From contig DATAVA010000001.1 in NCBI GenBank assembly GCA_036267975.1, positions 1 to 64,000 of the forward strand: a DNA stretch of 64,000 nt, read 5' to 3'. Position numbers and translations under genes: made by a program. Source of the stretch: DAIDKA01 sp036267975. GTDB lineage: Bacteria; Pseudomonadota; Gammaproteobacteria; Steroidobacterales; Steroidobacteraceae. Below are positions 34,740 to 43,866 of this stretch, piece after piece. Position 1 is the first letter of the stretch; every line of letters begins with the position of its first letter. The notes below the pieces were generated by a model, which had not been told where the DNA came from, searched no databases, and worked only from the letters and a program-made list of their open reading frames with translations.

Positions 34740-35992
34740 CAGCGATCGACCTCCCCAAACACGATGTCCTGAGTGCCGATCACGGCCACGACATCGGCAA
34801 GCATATGACCGCGCACCATCTCATCCAGCGCCGCAAGGTGCGCGAAACCCGGCGCACGCACCTTCAGGCGATAGGGCTTGTTGGCGCCGTCGGAAACCAG
34901 GTACACGCCAAGTTCTCCCTTCGGCGCCTCGATGGCCGCATAGGTTTCCCCTTCGGGCACGCAGTAGCCCTCGGTGAAGAACTTGAAGTGATGGATGAGG
35001 GACTCCATGTCCTCCTTCATCTCCTCGCGGCGCGGCGGGCGGATCTTGCGCTCCGCGATCATCACCGGGCCTGGATTGCCCCTCAGCCAATCCACGCACT
35101 GACGGATGATGCGCGTCGACTGGCGCAGCTCCTCGATGCGCACCAGGTAGCGGTCGTAGCAGTCGCCGTTCACGCCCACCGGGATGTCGAAATCCATCCG
35201 GTCGTAGACCTCGTAGGGCTGCTTCTTGCGCAGGTCCCAGGCGATGCCTGAGCCACGCAGCATCGCGCCGGTGAAGCCCAATTGCAGCGCACGCTCGGGC
35301 GAGACCACGCCGATGTTCACGGTGCGCTGCTTCCAAATGCGGTTGTCGGTGAGCAGGGTCTCGTAGTCATCGACGCTCTTCGGAAAGCGGTCGACGAAGG
35401 CGCCGATGAAATCCAGCATGGTTCCGCTGCGCGAGGCGTTGAAGCGGTCCGCATCCTTCTGGCTGCGCCATTTCGAGGCCTGATAGCGCGGCATCGTCTC
35501 CGGCAGATCGCGGTGCACTCCACCGGGGCGGTAATACGTGGCATGCATGCGCGTGCCCGAGACCGCCTCATACACGTCCATCAGTTCCTCGCGTTCCTTG
35601 AACGCCAGCAGGAAGACGGTCATCGCGCCGATGTCCAGGGCATGCGAACCCAGCCACATCAGGTGATTGAGAATGCGCGTGAGCTCATCGAACATCACGC
35701 GGATGTACTGCGCGCGCTCCGGAATGCTCACCCCCAGCAGGTTCTCGATTGCCATGACGTAGGCGTGCTCGTTGCACATCATGGAAACGTAATCCAGCCG
35801 ATCCATGTAACCGATCGACTGGTTGTAGGGCTTGGACTCCGCCAGCTTTTCCGTTCCCCGGTGCAGCAGCCCGATATGCGGATCGGCCTTCTGGATGACC
35901 TCCCCGTCCATCTCCAGCACCAGCCGCAGCACGCCATGCGCCGCCGGATGCTGCGGTCCGAAATTCATCGTGTAGTTGCGGATCTCGCTCAT
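34739..35992 (-). CDS. nuoD: NADH-quinone oxidoreductase subunit D (49 kDa)
   Basis: Catalytic-core subunit (417 residues) forming the quinone site with NuoB. N-terminal YTMNFGPQHPAAHGVLRLVL carries the conserved His and Tyr residues of the quinone pocket region. GLLHRGTEKLAESKPY and MCNEHAYVMA follow, and it ends HMLADVVAVIGTQDIVFGEVDR. Separate from nuoC, unlike the E. coli nuoCD fusion. The start overlaps the nuoC stop (ATGA). Confidence 0.98.
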   Translation of the reverse strand: MSEIRNYTMNFGPQHPAAHGVLRLVLEMDGEVIQKADPHIGLLHRGTEKLAESKPYNQSIGYMDRLDYVSMMCNEHAYVMAIENLLGVSIPERAQYIRVMFDELTRILNHLMWLGSHALDIGAMTVFLLAFKEREELMDVYEAVSGTRMHATYYRPGGVHRDLPETMPRYQASKWRSQKDADRFNASRSGTMLDFIGAFVDRFPKSVDDYETLLTDNRIWKQRTVNIGVVSPERALQLGFTGAMLRGSGIAWDLRKKQPYEVYDRMDFDIPVGVNGDCYDRYLVRIEELRQSTRIIRQCVDWLRGNPGPVMIAERKIRPPRREEMKEDMESLIHHFKFFTEGYCVPEGETYAAIEAPKGELGVYLVSDGANKPYRLKVRAPGFAHLAALDEMVRGHMLADVVAVIGTQDIVFGEVDR

Positions 35993-36699
35993 TTCGACGG
36001 CGCATCCTTGAGCGCGGGGTTGTAGCGGTTGTCGTCGCGTATCACCCGTGGTACGAGCACCCGCGGCTCGATGCTCACCGGCTGGTACACCACGCGCTTG
36101 CGCTCGGCGTCGTAGCGCACCTCGACATTGCCGATGAGCGGGAAGTCCTTGCGGAACGGATGGCCCACGAAACCATAGTCGGTGAGGATGCGGCGCAGGT
36201 CCGGATGATTGCGGAAGAACACCCCGAACAGATCGAAAGCCTCGCGCTCGAACCAGTTTGCCGAAGCCCAGATGTCGACCATCGAGTCCACGACCGGCTC
36301 CTCGTCATCCGCGCACTTCACCCGCACGCGCAGGCGCTGATTGTTGCTGACCGAAAGCAAGTGGTAGACGACGGCGAAGCGCGAGCCTGCCGCCGGGCGC
36401 GGCGGTAGCGCATGTTCTTCGGCCGGCGCAGGCTGAATGCGCGCCCTGCTGAAGCCGGTCTCAGTGGCTGACTGGGTCTGCCAGGTCTCGAGGCGGAACT
36501 GCGCATAGTCGACGACGGTCACGTCAATCAGCGTCTCGAACTTCAGCTCCGGCGCATCGCGCAGGGTACGCGCGACCTCGAGCAGCGCGGCGCTGGCCAC
36601 CTCGATAGTCACTTCGGTCGCCAGACTCGCAACGCGCGTGGCACGCCCCTGCAGCTGCGCGTCCAGGTGACGCGCGAGAGCCTCAATGTGCTCGCTCAA
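35989..36699 (-). CDS. nuoC: NADH-quinone oxidoreductase subunit C (30 kDa) with insertion
   Basis: Core peripheral subunit (236 residues). C-terminal WFEREAFDLFGVFFRNHPDL and FVGHPFRKDFPLIGNVEVRY are the family signature. Between the VDYAQF region (about 80) and FAVVYHLLSVSNNQ (about 125) lies an insertion of about 35 residues with Pro/Glu/Ala content and STGFSR-like ETGFSR, similar to beta-proteobacterial NuoC. The apparent start is TTG with GGAG 9 bases upstream. Positioned between nuoB and nuoD. Confidence 0.95.
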   Translation of the reverse strand: MSEHIEALARHLDAQLQGRATRVASLATEVTIEVASAALLEVARTLRDAPELKFETLIDVTVVDYAQFRLETWQTQSATETGFSRARIQPAPAEEHALPPRPAAGSRFAVVYHLLSVSNNQRLRVRVKCADDEEPVVDSMVDIWASANWFEREAFDLFGVFFRNHPDLRRILTDYGFVGHPFRKDFPLIGNVEVRYDAERKRVVYQPVSIEPRVLVPRVIRDDNRYNPALKDAPSK

Positions 36700-36717
36700 T
36701 TCTAAGTACTCCGCAAT

Positions 36718-37230
36718 CTAACTGGCTGCGCGCGCACCTGGGAAAAGGGTGCTCGTGCGCTCGATCTTTTTCTGCAACTGGATGATGCCGTAGATCAGCG
36801 CCTCGGCCGTGGGCGGACATCCGGGAACGTACACATCCACGGGTACGATGCGGTCACAGCCACGCACGACCGCATACGAGTAGTGATAGTAGCCTCCGCC
36901 ATTGGCACAGGACCCCATCGAAATCACCCAGCGCGGCTCGGGCATCTGGTCATAGACTTTGCGCAGCGGCGCGGCCATCTTGTTGACGAGGGTGCCGGCG
37001 ACGATCATGACATCGGACTGGCGCGGGCTGGGACGGAATACGACACCGAAACGGTCCAGGTCATAGCGCGAGGCGCCGGCGTGCATCATCTCCACCGCGC
37101 AGCAGGCCAGGCCGAAGGTCATGGGCCACAGCGAGCCGGTGCGCGCCCAGTTGACGAGGCTGTCGACCTGCGTGGTCAGAAACCCGCGCTGCGCGAAACC
37201 CTCCGGGCCATCCTCCGCGTCTAATCCCAC
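36718..37230 (-). CDS. nuoB: NADH-quinone oxidoreductase subunit B (PSST, cluster N2)
   Basis: Holds cluster N2, the last Fe-S centre before quinone; 170 residues. Ligand motifs: GLACCAVEMMH (adjacent Cys pair), SMGSCANGG and VPGCPPTAEALI. The GTG start at 37230 lies 7 bases after AAAGGAG and overlaps the nuoA stop; a longer frame to 37341 would extend into nuoA and is rejected. N-terminal AQRGFLTTQVDSLVNWARTG fits the family. Confidence 0.96.
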   Translation of the reverse strand: MGLDAEDGPEGFAQRGFLTTQVDSLVNWARTGSLWPMTFGLACCAVEMMHAGASRYDLDRFGVVFRPSPRQSDVMIVAGTLVNKMAAPLRKVYDQMPEPRWVISMGSCANGGGYYHYSYAVVRGCDRIVPVDVYVPGCPPTAEALIYGIIQLQKKIERTSTLFPGARAAS

Positions 37231-37589
37231 TCCAGCGCTCCTTTCTTCCACTCGTAGATGAATCCGACCACGAGTATCCCGAGGAAGATCCCCATCGCCA
37301 GCAGCCCGAAGGCGCCGATCTTGGCGAGGGCCACCGCCCATGGGAACAGAAACGCTATCTCGAGATCAAAAACAATGAACAGGATGGCGACCAGGTAGTA
37401 GCGCACGTCGAAGCGCATGCGCGCGTCCTCATACGGTTCGAAACCGCACTCGTACGGCGAGGCCTTCTGCGCGTCGTGCTTCGAACGGGTCGAGAGCCGA
37501 CCGAGAAGTGAGCCCAGACCAAGCATGATTGCCGCGAGGCCCGAAGCAATAATGAGGAAGATCAGGACCGGTAGGTAATTGCCCAGCAT
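37221..37589 (-). CDS. nuoA: NADH-quinone oxidoreductase subunit A
   Basis: Small membrane subunit (122 residues, three helices) and first gene of the operon. Seen: LPVLIFLIIASGLAAIMLGL, KASPYECGFEPYEDARMRFD (the conserved loop near the quinone gate) and YYLVAILFIVFDLEIAFLFP. It precedes nuoB, whose GTG start lies within its last codons. Confidence 0.97.
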   Translation of the reverse strand: MLGNYLPVLIFLIIASGLAAIMLGLGSLLGRLSTRSKHDAQKASPYECGFEPYEDARMRFDVRYYLVAILFIVFDLEIAFLFPWAVALAKIGAFGLLAMGIFLGILVVGFIYEWKKGALEWD

Positions 37590-37622
37590 GCTCTTAAATC
37601 TGCACAGCCAAATGCTGCAACG

Positions 37623-37631
37623 ATTGTACCA
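37623..37631 (-). promoter_or_regulatory. Extended -10 promoter element ahead of nuoA
   Basis: On the minus strand TGG-TACAAT reads as an extended -10 (TGn plus TACAAT) about 34 bases before the nuoA ATG, between tRNA-Leu and nuoA. The -35 is poor (ACCACA at 17 bases). This could start nuo transcription or extend read-through from the tRNA and secG units. Confidence 0.4.
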
Positions 37632-37647
37632 GCCATAACCAAAGATG

Positions 37648-37732
37648 TGGTGCCGACGGCCGGACTCGAACCGGCACGCCTTGCGGCGTTAGCACCTCAA
37701 GCTAGTGTGTCTACCAATTCCACCACGTCGGC
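37648..37732 (-). tRNA. tRNA-Leu (anticodon GAG)
   Basis: An 85-base tRNA with a long variable arm and encoded CCA. Acceptor GCCGACG pairs with CGTCGGC. The D region GGAATTGGTAGACAC is typical leucyl, and the T arm holds GGTTCGAGTCC. The anticodon loop TTGAGGT gives GAG, reading CUC and CUU. The closing pair 27-43 of the anticodon stem is C/A rather than paired. It sits between secG and nuoA, as in other gammaproteobacteria where tRNA-Leu follows secG. Confidence 0.95.
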
Positions 37733-37751
37733 AATGATCGCAAAAAAGAAA

Positions 37752-38147
37752 CTACTTCGGCGCGCTGCCGGCCCCAGCCGCGGGCGCTGCGGGTGCAGAG
37801 TTTGCCGCCGGCCCCGAGATTGCAGTCGCACCGGGCACCGTGAAGGTGATCGGACTTGACGCCGCAGGCGCAGTCTCGCCCGCCGTGTCAAAAATCGTCT
37901 TCGGTGCCTCGGCCTTCTTGGTGCCCATGTAGGCCAGCGCCAGACTGTTCACCATGAACACTGCGACGAGCACCGCGGTCGCGCGCGACAGTGCGGTGCC
38001 CGCGCCACGCGCACCGAACACCGTGCCGGATGCGCCCGCGCCAAAGCCCGCGCCGGCATCCGCGCCCTTGCCGCGCTGGATCAGCACCAGCCCGATGATG
38101 AAAGCGCAGCTGATGAACTGCACTGCAGATAAAACAATATGCAACAT
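37752..38147 (-). CDS. secG: Preprotein translocase subunit SecG
   Basis: Small Sec-channel subunit (131 residues), inner membrane, two helices: VLSAVQFISCAFIIGLVLIQ and LSRATAVLVAVFMVNSLALA. Between them lies the conserved RGKGADAGAGFGAGASGTVF loop. The C-terminal 45 residues are an Ala/Pro-rich extension (AAPAAGAGSAPK), longer than E. coli SecG. It stimulates SecA-driven export. Cotranscribed after tpiA and before tRNA-Leu. Confidence 0.95.
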   Translation of the reverse strand: MLHIVLSAVQFISCAFIIGLVLIQRGKGADAGAGFGAGASGTVFGARGAGTALSRATAVLVAVFMVNSLALAYMGTKKAEAPKTIFDTAGETAPAASSPITFTVPGATAISGPAANSAPAAPAAGAGSAPK

Positions 38148-38190
38148 TTACGAACCTGCTCCACAAGCGGTCGACATGCCGCCAGTCCCG

Positions 38191-38946
38191 TCAGCGACCG
38201 GCCGCTGCCAGGATGGCCAAAAACTCTCCTGCCTTTAACGAGGCGCCCCCGATCAGACCACCGTCGACATCGGGCATCGCGAACAGCTGCGTCGCATTAC
38301 CCGCGTTCACGCTGCCGCCGTAGAGGATACGTACCTCGCCAGCAATTTTAGCATCCTGCCGCGCCAAGTGCCCGCGGATGAAGGCGTGCACCTCCTGGGC
38401 CTGTTCGGGGCTCGCGGTCATCCCCGTGCCAATGGCCCAGCACGGCTCATAGGCAATCACGGCCCCGCCGAAGCCCGTTGCCCCGCAGCGCTCCAGTACG
38501 GCGTCCAGCTGCCGCCCGATGACCGCCAGCTGCTGGCCGGCCTTGCGCTCGGCCAGCCGCTCTCCGACACATAGGATCGGCGTGAGCTGCGCGCGCGCCG
38601 CGGCAAACTTGCGGGCCACGAGCTGGTCGTCCTCGCCCTGGACCTGGCGCCGCTCGGAATGACCGATGATCACGTACCGGCACTGCAGATCCAGCAGCAT
38701 CGCCGCGGACACCTCGCCGGTGTAGGCGCCTTTGGCTTCGGCACTGACGTTCTGCGCCCCCAGGGCGATCGGCAGCTCAGCCGCCCGCAGCAGGCTTCCG
38801 ACCTGCGACAGGTACACGTGCGGCGGACACACCGCGCACTCGGCGGTGGTCGTGGGGAACGCTTCGGCAAGCTCGGCAACGAGCCTGCCGTTGTCCGCAC
38901 ACGAGCCGTGCATTTTCCAGTTGCCGGCGACCAAACGCTGTCGCAT
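38191..38946 (-). CDS. tpiA: Triosephosphate isomerase
   Basis: Interconverts glyceraldehyde 3-phosphate and dihydroxyacetone phosphate in glycolysis. 251 residues in one TIM barrel: GNWKMHG with Lys11, GHSERR with His96, AYEPCWAIGTG with catalytic Glu167 and the phosphate loop GGSVNAGN. All catalytic residues are present. Located between glmM and secG, the common gammaproteobacterial order. Confidence 0.98.
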   Translation of the reverse strand: MRQRLVAGNWKMHGSCADNGRLVAELAEAFPTTTAECAVCPPHVYLSQVGSLLRAAELPIALGAQNVSAEAKGAYTGEVSAAMLLDLQCRYVIIGHSERRQVQGEDDQLVARKFAAARAQLTPILCVGERLAERKAGQQLAVIGRQLDAVLERCGATGFGGAVIAYEPCWAIGTGMTASPEQAQEVHAFIRGHLARQDAKIAGEVRILYGGSVNAGNATQLFAMPDVDGGLIGGASLKAGEFLAILAAAGR

Positions 38947-39037
38947 GTCCTACCCCCGCCGCTGGTGATGCGCTTGGAAAAAGGCGCGCGATCATAGCCA
39001 CGCAGCCGCCTCGTTGCAATCAACTTGAGCTTAAGCT

Positions 39038-40372
39038 TCAGGCCACTGCGGCGCGCACCACCGCGGCCAATTCATCGGCGTAGGCCCGGGTCGCCTGCTC
39101 ATCGCGCCCCTCCACCATGACCCGGATGACGGGTTCGGTACCCGAAGGCCGCAGCACCACCCGCCCCTCGCCACCCAATCGCGACTCGATGCTGCGCACA
39201 CTGCTTTGAATGGCGGGCACGGTGGCCGGGTCGAAGCGCTGCGCCACCTTCACGTTCAGCAGTACCTGCGGGAAGCGCTGCATGCCTGCCGCCAGCTCCG
39301 CCAGGCTCTGCCCGGTACGTTTCATGATCGACAGCACCTGCAGGGCGCTGATGAGCGCATCGCCCGTGGTGGTCTGGTCCAGGCACAGAATATGTCCGGA
39401 GGTCTCCCCCCCCAGCACCCCGCCGGTTTCGCGCAGCAGGCCCAGCACGTAACGGTCGCCGACGGCCGCGCGCCGGAACGCGATGCCCTGGGCCTTCAGG
39501 GCCTGTTCGAGCCCGAAATTGCTCATCACCGTGCCCACCACCGGGCCGGCGAGGGTGCCCTCGCGCTGGCGGGCCCGCGCCATGATGTACAGCAACTGGT
39601 CACCATCCACGACGCGCCCGAGATGATCGACCATCACCAGCCGGTCGCCGTCCCCGTCCAGGGCAATGCCGACATCGGCCCGTACCCCCGGCACGGTCAG
39701 CTGCAGCAGCTGGGGCGCCATCGAGCCGCAGCCATCGTTGATATTGCGGCCATTCGGCGAGCAGCCCACCGGCACGATTTCAGCGCCAAGATCAGTGAGC
39801 ACGCGCGGACCGACCTTGTAGGCCGCACCATTGGCGCAGTCGATGACGATCTTCATGCCGGCGAGGTCCACGCCGGCAGGCATCGTGCCGGCGCAGAATT
39901 CCTGGTAGGCGACACGTGACCTGTCGACGCGCGCAGCACGTCCCAGCAGGCCCGATTCGCGGGTCACCGGCCCGCGCGTCAGCTGCGTTTCGATCTGCTC
40001 CTCGAACTCATCGGAGAGCTTGCCGCCCTCGGCATCAAAGAACTTGATGCCATTGTCATCGTAGGCGTTGTGCGAAGCGCTGATGACCACGCCGCAGCGG
40101 CACTCGAACTTGCGGGTCAGATAGGCGATTCCGGGGGTGGGCAGCGGACCGATCAACAGCACATCGACGCCGGCGGCCACGAAACCCGCCTCCAGCGCCG
40201 ACTCGAACATGTATCCGGAGAGGCGCGTGTCCTTGCCGATGAGCACCTTGCCACCCTGCGGGGCGAGCACGTGCGCCGCGGCGCTGGCGAGGTTCAGGGC
40301 GAAGTCCACGGTCATGGGATGCTGTCCCACCCGGCCGCGTATGCCATCGGTGCCGAAGAACTGCCGTGCCAA
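39038..40372 (-). CDS. glmM: Phosphoglucosamine mutase
   Basis: Converts glucosamine-6-phosphate to glucosamine-1-phosphate for peptidoglycan and LPS precursors. 444 residues, with catalytic phosphoserine Ser100 in ISASHN, metal loop DGDGDRLVMVD and sugar-binding GGETSGH. The C-terminal RPSGTEPVIRVMVEG binds phosphate. The start is TTG (RQFFGTDGIRGRVG aligns with the family N-terminus), with AGGAG 8 bases upstream. It starts 3 bases beyond the folP stop. Confidence 0.97.
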   Translation of the reverse strand: MARQFFGTDGIRGRVGQHPMTVDFALNLASAAAHVLAPQGGKVLIGKDTRLSGYMFESALEAGFVAAGVDVLLIGPLPTPGIAYLTRKFECRCGVVISASHNAYDDNGIKFFDAEGGKLSDEFEEQIETQLTRGPVTRESGLLGRAARVDRSRVAYQEFCAGTMPAGVDLAGMKIVIDCANGAAYKVGPRVLTDLGAEIVPVGCSPNGRNINDGCGSMAPQLLQLTVPGVRADVGIALDGDGDRLVMVDHLGRVVDGDQLLYIMARARQREGTLAGPVVGTVMSNFGLEQALKAQGIAFRRAAVGDRYVLGLLRETGGVLGGETSGHILCLDQTTTGDALISALQVLSIMKRTGQSLAELAAGMQRFPQVLLNVKVAQRFDPATVPAIQSSVRSIESRLGGEGRVVLRPSGTEPVIRVMVEGRDEQATRAYADELAAVVRAAVA

Positions 40373-40375
40373 GAT

Positions 40376-41206
40376 CTACACTCCTGCCTGCACCGCGTGT
40401 GCAACCTTCAATGCGTCCACCGTCTCCGCCACATCATGCGCGCGGATGATGTGCGCGCCGCGCAGCACCGCGGCCACCGCCAGCGCCAGACTGCCGCCCA
40501 GTCGACCCCCGTCGGATCGACCCGTGATGACCGCGATCGTCGACTTGCGCGACATCCCCATCAGCACCGGCAGCCGCAGCGCCACCAGGTCCGGCAGTTG
40601 CCGCACCAGGGCGAGATTGTGCGCCACTGTCTTGCCAAAGCCGAATCCCGGATCAATGACGATGCGGTCGCGCTCGATGCCCGCGGCCTCACAGGCAGCC
40701 ACCCGCTCCTGCAGGAACCGTTTCACATCGGCCACCACGTCCGTGTACTCGGGCCGCTGCTGCATGGTCTGCGGGTCACCTTGCATGTGCATCACGCATA
40801 TCGCGCAATCCGCTGCGGCCGCCGCCTCGAGCGCGCCCGGACGCTGCAGGCCGCGCACGTCATTGATGAGGGTCGCGCCGGCGGCCACGGCGGCCAGGAT
40901 GACTTCAGGGGTGCTCGTATCGACCGACACGATCGCGTGGCCGCCACGCGCCAGCCTTTCGACCACCGGAATCACGCGGCGCAACTCCTCCTCCACGCTC
41001 ACCGAGGGCGCCCCGGGACGCGTGGATTCTCCGCCCACATCAATGATGGCGGCGCCGGCTTCGATCATGGCCTGCGCATGTTCGAGGGCACGCGCGTGGC
41101 TTACGTAGCGGCCGCCGTCCGAAAAAGAATCTGGCGTGACGTTGAGGACGCCCATGACCTTCGGCGCAGTCAGATCAAGGAGGGTTGAACCACAGCGCAG
41201 CTGCAT
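40376..41206 (-). CDS. folP: Dihydropteroate synthase
   Basis: Condenses 6-hydroxymethyl-dihydropterin diphosphate with p-aminobenzoate in folate synthesis. About 276 residues as a TIM barrel: MGVLNVTPDSFSDGGRYV, DVGGESTRPGAPSV, INDVRGLQRPG and GIERDRIVIDPGFGFGKTVA. The start is chosen by alignment to family N-termini at 41206; an ATG at 41257 would add 17 residues. It lies between ftsH and glmM with small gaps. Confidence 0.96.
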   Translation of the reverse strand: MQLRCGSTLLDLTAPKVMGVLNVTPDSFSDGGRYVSHARALEHAQAMIEAGAAIIDVGGESTRPGAPSVSVEEELRRVIPVVERLARGGHAIVSVDTSTPEVILAAVAAGATLINDVRGLQRPGALEAAAAADCAICVMHMQGDPQTMQQRPEYTDVVADVKRFLQERVAACEAAGIERDRIVIDPGFGFGKTVAHNLALVRQLPDLVALRLPVLMGMSRKSTIAVITGRSDGGRLGGSLALAVAAVLRGAHIIRAHDVAETVDALKVAHAVQAGV

Positions 41207-41278
41207 CTTCGGCACCAAGAAGCAGGATCGCGTCCCCGGGATGGAGCGACCCTGCATGGCGGACTTTTGATTAGAGGG

Positions 41279-43195
41279 CTAGTGCTGGCCGGCGGGCGAA
41301 CCGATCGGACCGGGCTGCCCGGCCGGCTTCGGGGCCGGTGGCTGCTTGTTGGTCGGCAGTGAATCATCCCAACCGGCAGGCGGCTGTGGCGGCTTGCCGT
41401 CCATGATGTCCTTGAGCTGCCCGTCGTCGATGGTCTCGTACTTGATGAGCGCTTCGGCCATGGCGTGCAATCGGTCCAGGTTGGTCACCAGGATCTGCTT
41501 GGCCCACTGGTAATTGGTCTCGATGACATTGCGGATCTCTTCATCGATGGCGTGCGCCGTTCCGTCCGAGACCTGCTTATGCTGGGTCACGCTGCGGCCG
41601 AGGAACACCTCGCCGGTCTCTTCCGTATAGGTAAGCGGCCCGAGCTTGTCCGAGAGACCCCACTTCGTGACCATGTTGCGCGCCAGGTCGGTGGCCCGCT
41701 CGATGTCATTGGAGGCGCCCGTCGTCACCGCGTCCTGGCCAAAAATGAGTTCCTCGGCGATACGCCCGCCGAACAGCGTCGCAATCGAACTTTGGATGCG
41801 CCGGCGCGAGAGGCTATAGCGATCCTGCTCGGGAAGAAACTGGGTGACACCCAGCGCGCGGCCGCGCGGAATGATGGTCACCTTGTAGACCGGGTCATGC
41901 TCCGGCACGGTCATGCCGACAATGGCGTGGCCCGCCTCGTGGTAGGCCGTCATGCGCTTCTCATCCTCGGTCATGACCATCGAACGCCGCTCGGCGCCCA
42001 TCATGATCTTGTCCTTGGCGCGCTCGAACTCCTCCATGCTGACCATGCGCTTGTTGGCGCGCGCCGCGAACAGTGCGGCTTCGTTGACCAGGTTCGCCAG
42101 ATCCGCACCGGAGAATCCGGGTGTGCCGCGCGCAATCAGCTGCGGCTTCACATCCTCGCCGAGCGGCACGCGGCGCATGTGCACGCGCAGGATCTGCTCG
42201 CGGCCGCGCACATCCGGCAACGGCACGACGACCTGGCGGTCGAAGCGGCCGGGGCGCAGCAAGGCGGGGTCCAGCACATCCGGGCGGTTGGTCGCCGCGA
42301 TGACGATGATGCCCTCATTGCCCTCGAAGCCGTCCATTTCGACCAGCAGCTGGTTCAGGGTCTGTTCACGCTCATCATGACCGCCGCCCAGGCCCGCCCC
42401 ACGGTGACGGCCGACGGCGTCGATTTCGTCAATGAAGATGATGCAGGGCGCATGCTTCTTGGCCTGCTCGAACATATCGCGCACGCGCGAGGCGCCCACG
42501 CCCACGAACATTTCCACGAAGTCCGAGCCCGAAATGGTGAAGAACGGCACCTTGGCTTCGCCGGCGATCGCACGTGCGAGCAGCGTCTTGCCGGTGCCGG
42601 GGGACCCCACCATCAGCACGCCCTTCGGAATCTTGCCACCGAGCTTCTGGAACTTGCCGGGGTCCTTGAGGAAGTCGACGATTTCGGCGACCTCCTGCTT
42701 GGCCTCATCGACACCGGCCACGTCGGCGAAAGTGACGCTGACCTGGTCCTCACCCAGCAGCCGCGCCCGGCTCTTGCCGAAGGACATGGCGCCGCGGCCG
42801 CCCGAGGCACCTTGCATCTGGCGCAGCATGTACAGGAAGAAGAACAGCAGCAGTACCGGTGCGGCCAGCTGCAATATCAGCTGTGTCCAGAAACTCGGCT
42901 GCTTGGGCGGCTCGCCCTTGATGTCGACATTGGCCTTCTGCAGGTCACCGATGAGCACGGTGTAGTCCGTCTCCGGATTGAAGGCCTTGAATTGCGTCTT
43001 GTCCTTCAGCGAGCCGAGGATCTGGTCCCCGCGCAGGACCACGGAGTCCACCTTGTTCGATTTCACATCATCCAGGAACACGGAATAGTCGATTTCCTGC
43101 GGCTGGTTCGTCGGCGGGAGATACCGGCTGAAGACGAGCAGCAGGACGACGACGATGATCACCCATAACAGGATGTTTTTCGTCAGGTCGTTCAA
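41279..43195 (-). CDS. ftsH: ATP-dependent zinc metalloprotease FtsH
   Basis: Membrane-anchored AAA+ protease (638 residues) that degrades misfolded membrane and regulatory proteins. Two N-terminal helices (ILLWVIIVVVLLLVF; LAAPVLLLFFFLYML) flank a periplasmic domain. Walker A GSPGTGKT lies near 197-204, Walker B IIFIDEID near 250, SRH motif RPGRFDRQV, and zinc site HEAGH near 420. The start codon is TTG with AAGGATG upstream. The C-terminal tail is Pro/Gly-rich. Upstream neighbour rlmE, downstream folP, as in E. coli. Confidence 0.98.
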   Translation of the reverse strand: MNDLTKNILLWVIIVVVLLLVFSRYLPPTNQPQEIDYSVFLDDVKSNKVDSVVLRGDQILGSLKDKTQFKAFNPETDYTVLIGDLQKANVDIKGEPPKQPSFWTQLILQLAAPVLLLFFFLYMLRQMQGASGGRGAMSFGKSRARLLGEDQVSVTFADVAGVDEAKQEVAEIVDFLKDPGKFQKLGGKIPKGVLMVGSPGTGKTLLARAIAGEAKVPFFTISGSDFVEMFVGVGASRVRDMFEQAKKHAPCIIFIDEIDAVGRHRGAGLGGGHDEREQTLNQLLVEMDGFEGNEGIIVIAATNRPDVLDPALLRPGRFDRQVVVPLPDVRGREQILRVHMRRVPLGEDVKPQLIARGTPGFSGADLANLVNEAALFAARANKRMVSMEEFERAKDKIMMGAERRSMVMTEDEKRMTAYHEAGHAIVGMTVPEHDPVYKVTIIPRGRALGVTQFLPEQDRYSLSRRRIQSSIATLFGGRIAEELIFGQDAVTTGASNDIERATDLARNMVTKWGLSDKLGPLTYTEETGEVFLGRSVTQHKQVSDGTAHAIDEEIRNVIETNYQWAKQILVTNLDRLHAMAEALIKYETIDDGQLKDIMDGKPPQPPAGWDDSLPTNKQPPAPKPAGQPGPIGSPAGQH

Positions 43196-43239
43196 GGATT
43201 CATCCTTATAAAAGCTCTGATTTCGCTCATTGATCGAAC

Positions 43240-43866
43240 CTACACTATCGTGAAGTCCTTCGCCAGCAAGTACAGCTCAGGACTGCGGGCCCGCGAGGCC
43301 TCGGGTTTGAGCATCCGGACCTTTGCAAACCGTTGCCGGGTGGCCGTCAGCAGCTCGGTGAATCCAGATCCCTGGAAGACCTTGATCAGGGCCGTTCCGC
43401 CCGGTTTCAAGACCTTACCGGCCATATCCAGTGCCAGTTCCGCCAAGTACATCGACCGCGGCTGATCGATCGCGTCGACTCCGCTCAAGTTGGGGGCCAT
43501 ATCCGACAGCAGCACGTCCACCCCACGCTGCGGTACCAGGGCCAGCACGGCGGCCACCACGGCATCCTCCCGGAAATCCCCCTGGACGAACTCGACCCCC
43601 GCGATCGGATCCATGGGCAGGATGTCCGTGGCCACCACGCGGCCGTTGCGACCGACCCGGCGCGTGGCGTACTGGCTCCAGGCCCCGGGCGCGGCCCCCA
43701 GGTCCAGGCACACCTGGCCCGGCCGCAGCAGTTTCTCGCGCTGATCGAGTTCCTCGAGCTTGTAGATGGCGCGCGAGCGAAAACCGGCCGCCCTGGCCTT
43801 CTTCACGAAAGGATCGGCAAAATGTTCCTGCAGCCAGCGGCCACTGCTCTTGGAGCGCCGGGCCAC
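43240..43866 (-). CDS. rlmE: 23S rRNA 2'-O-methyltransferase RlmE (FtsJ/RrmJ)
   Basis: Methylates U2552 of 23S rRNA on the 50S subunit. 208 residues: basic N-terminus (KSSGRWLQEHFADPFVKKA), SAM motif CLDLGAAPGAWSQYA, catalytic Lys/Asp set with LLSDMAPNLSG near 125 and GTALIKVFQGSGF. GTG start. It is divergent from yhbY with only 33 bases between, a common arrangement. Confidence 0.97.
   Translation of the reverse strand: MARRSKSSGRWLQEHFADPFVKKARAAGFRSRAIYKLEELDQREKLLRPGQVCLDLGAAPGAWSQYATRRVGRNGRVVATDILPMDPIAGVEFVQGDFREDAVVAAVLALVPQRGVDVLLSDMAPNLSGVDAIDQPRSMYLAELALDMAGKVLKPGGTALIKVFQGSGFTELLTATRQRFAKVRMLKPEASRARSPELYLLAKDFTIV

Noticed and set aside
41465..43168. Long plus-strand reading frame (567 codons) opposite ftsH
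   Set aside because: It is a mirror of ftsH in GC-rich DNA, with a His/Gln/Arg-rich composition, no start signal and no family resemblance.
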